NCBI GenBank assembly: GCA_963627915.1
Contig: CAVGCY010000024.1
Location: 1-30,726 of the forward strand
DNA length: 30,726 nt
Source of the DNA: CALACW01 sp963627915
GTDB lineage: Bacteria; Bacillota; Clostridia; Oscillospirales; Acutalibacteraceae
Direction: 5' to 3'
Shown here: in pieces, positions 30,430 through 30,726 of the stretch
Layout: every line of letters starts with the position of its first letter
Numbering within the stretch: the stretch's first letter is position 1
Notes under the pieces: generated by a model
The model's database searches: none
What the model was told of the DNA's origin: nothing
Seen by the model: the letters and a program-made list of their open reading frames with translations, nothing else
Made by a program: the position numbers and the translations under genes

Positions 30430-30726
30430 TTATTCGTAAATTTTAGACTGAAGTCTTGCAGCGAAGCGCAGGACGCTTCTTGCCTCTTTGCTCGTTACTT
30501 TTGTATCGGAATCTATGTCCGCCGCTTCTTTTGTAATATCGTCGGGGCTTTCGAGTTTTGCCGCGATTCTTAACATCGCTCTTGCGTCCTTCGCGGTGAT
30601 TTTTCCGTCCGCTTCCGTATCGCCCTTGATAATAAACGTATACTCGCTGCCGTTAAAGATGAATTTCATGCCGTTAAAGACTTTATCTATTATCTCGCCG
30701 GTAACGGATACCGCGCCCTTGAACAT
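30430..30726 (-). CDS. C-terminal dockerin-like part of a protein cut by the right edge
   Basis: The frame is open to the edge, and the methionine at 30726 is probably internal. About 98 residues are visible. The last 70 contain two loops, DTEADGKITAKD and DIDSDTKVTSKE, each followed by a helix ARAMLRIAAKLE or ARSVLRFAARLQ. This is the same two-repeat, dockerin-type pattern as in the gene at 10109, with the same LRxAAxL helix. The second loop has glutamate instead of aspartate at position 12 and threonine instead of glycine at position 6. The part before it (FKGAVSVTGEIIDKV) is beta-like. The full protein is likely secreted, with the repeat pair at its C-terminus. The catalytic or binding domain is off the window. 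Confidence 0.8.
   Translation of the reverse strand: MFKGAVSVTGEIIDKVFNGMKFIFNGSEYTFIIKGDTEADGKITAKDARAMLRIAAKLESPDDITKEAADIDSDTKVTSKEARSVLRFAARLQSKIYE

Noticed and set aside
30700..30726. Methionine at 30726 as the start of the dockerin gene
   Set aside because: It coincides with the window edge, no upstream sequence is visible, and a signal peptide is missing, so it is treated as internal.

Overview
The window looks like chromosomal DNA from a spore-forming gut-type member of the Clostridia, probably an Oscillospirales/Ruminococcaceae relative. The evidence is strong GGAGG ribosome-binding sites with several TTG and GTG starts, near-consensus sigma-A promoters, a pyruvate phosphate dikinase, a YpeB spore-germination protein, and secreted proteins with BspA-type leucine-rich repeats and dockerin-like repeats. 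The genus cannot be named from sequence alone.

Region by region: (1) 1-2577 is a decayed integrative conjugative element (ICE) lying directly downstream of ppdK. It holds a VirB4 ATPase gene with its ATPase core deleted out of frame, a PrgI gene fused in frame to what looks like the first codons of a ParA gene, an intact 59-residue gene, the tail of an unrecognised gene, and at the left edge the start of a gene with its own promoter and repeat-rich operator region. (2) 2582-9974 holds ppdK (minus strand), then a plus-strand operon of a sugar-type MFS transporter, a GH123/DUF4091-like glycoside hydrolase and purB. (3) 10109-14028 holds a secreted LRR/dockerin protein, a DUF2752 and a DUF4234 membrane protein read from back-to-back overlapping promoters, and a HAD-IIA phosphatase. 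(4) 14029-14571 has no intact gene but carries a 211-bp internally deleted ISL3-family element. (5) 14572-18457 encodes a heterodimeric ABC exporter with one degenerate ATP site, behind a promoter with a perfect palindrome downstream. (6) 18733-20001 is a secreted beta-solenoid-like protein, followed by an unusual pair of interleaved inverted repeats.

(7) 20226-23905 is an operon for tRNA wobble-base modification: mnmG, mnmE and tadA. (8) 23895-25383 has a small membrane-anchored protein and an Ogg-type 8-oxoguanine glycosylase, divergently arranged around a 17-bp palindrome and seven GTTCAAA repeats. (9) 25479-28115 is a minus-strand run murA-walJ-rlmH. (10) 28592-30726 has ypeB without an adjacent sleB, a candidate stand-alone structured RNA with a 21-bp closing stem, an IS256 transposase remnant, a bidirectional terminator, and the dockerin-like C-terminus of a gene that runs off the right edge.

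Most of the window is housekeeping or envelope biology. The least explained signals are the candidate RNA at 29942-30097, the GTTCAAA array upstream of ogg, the interleaved repeats at 20059-20157, and the attenuator-like repeats in the ICE remnant. I did not see a clear new multi-gene system. These regulatory and RNA elements and the two dockerin-type secreted proteins are the best candidates for something undescribed.
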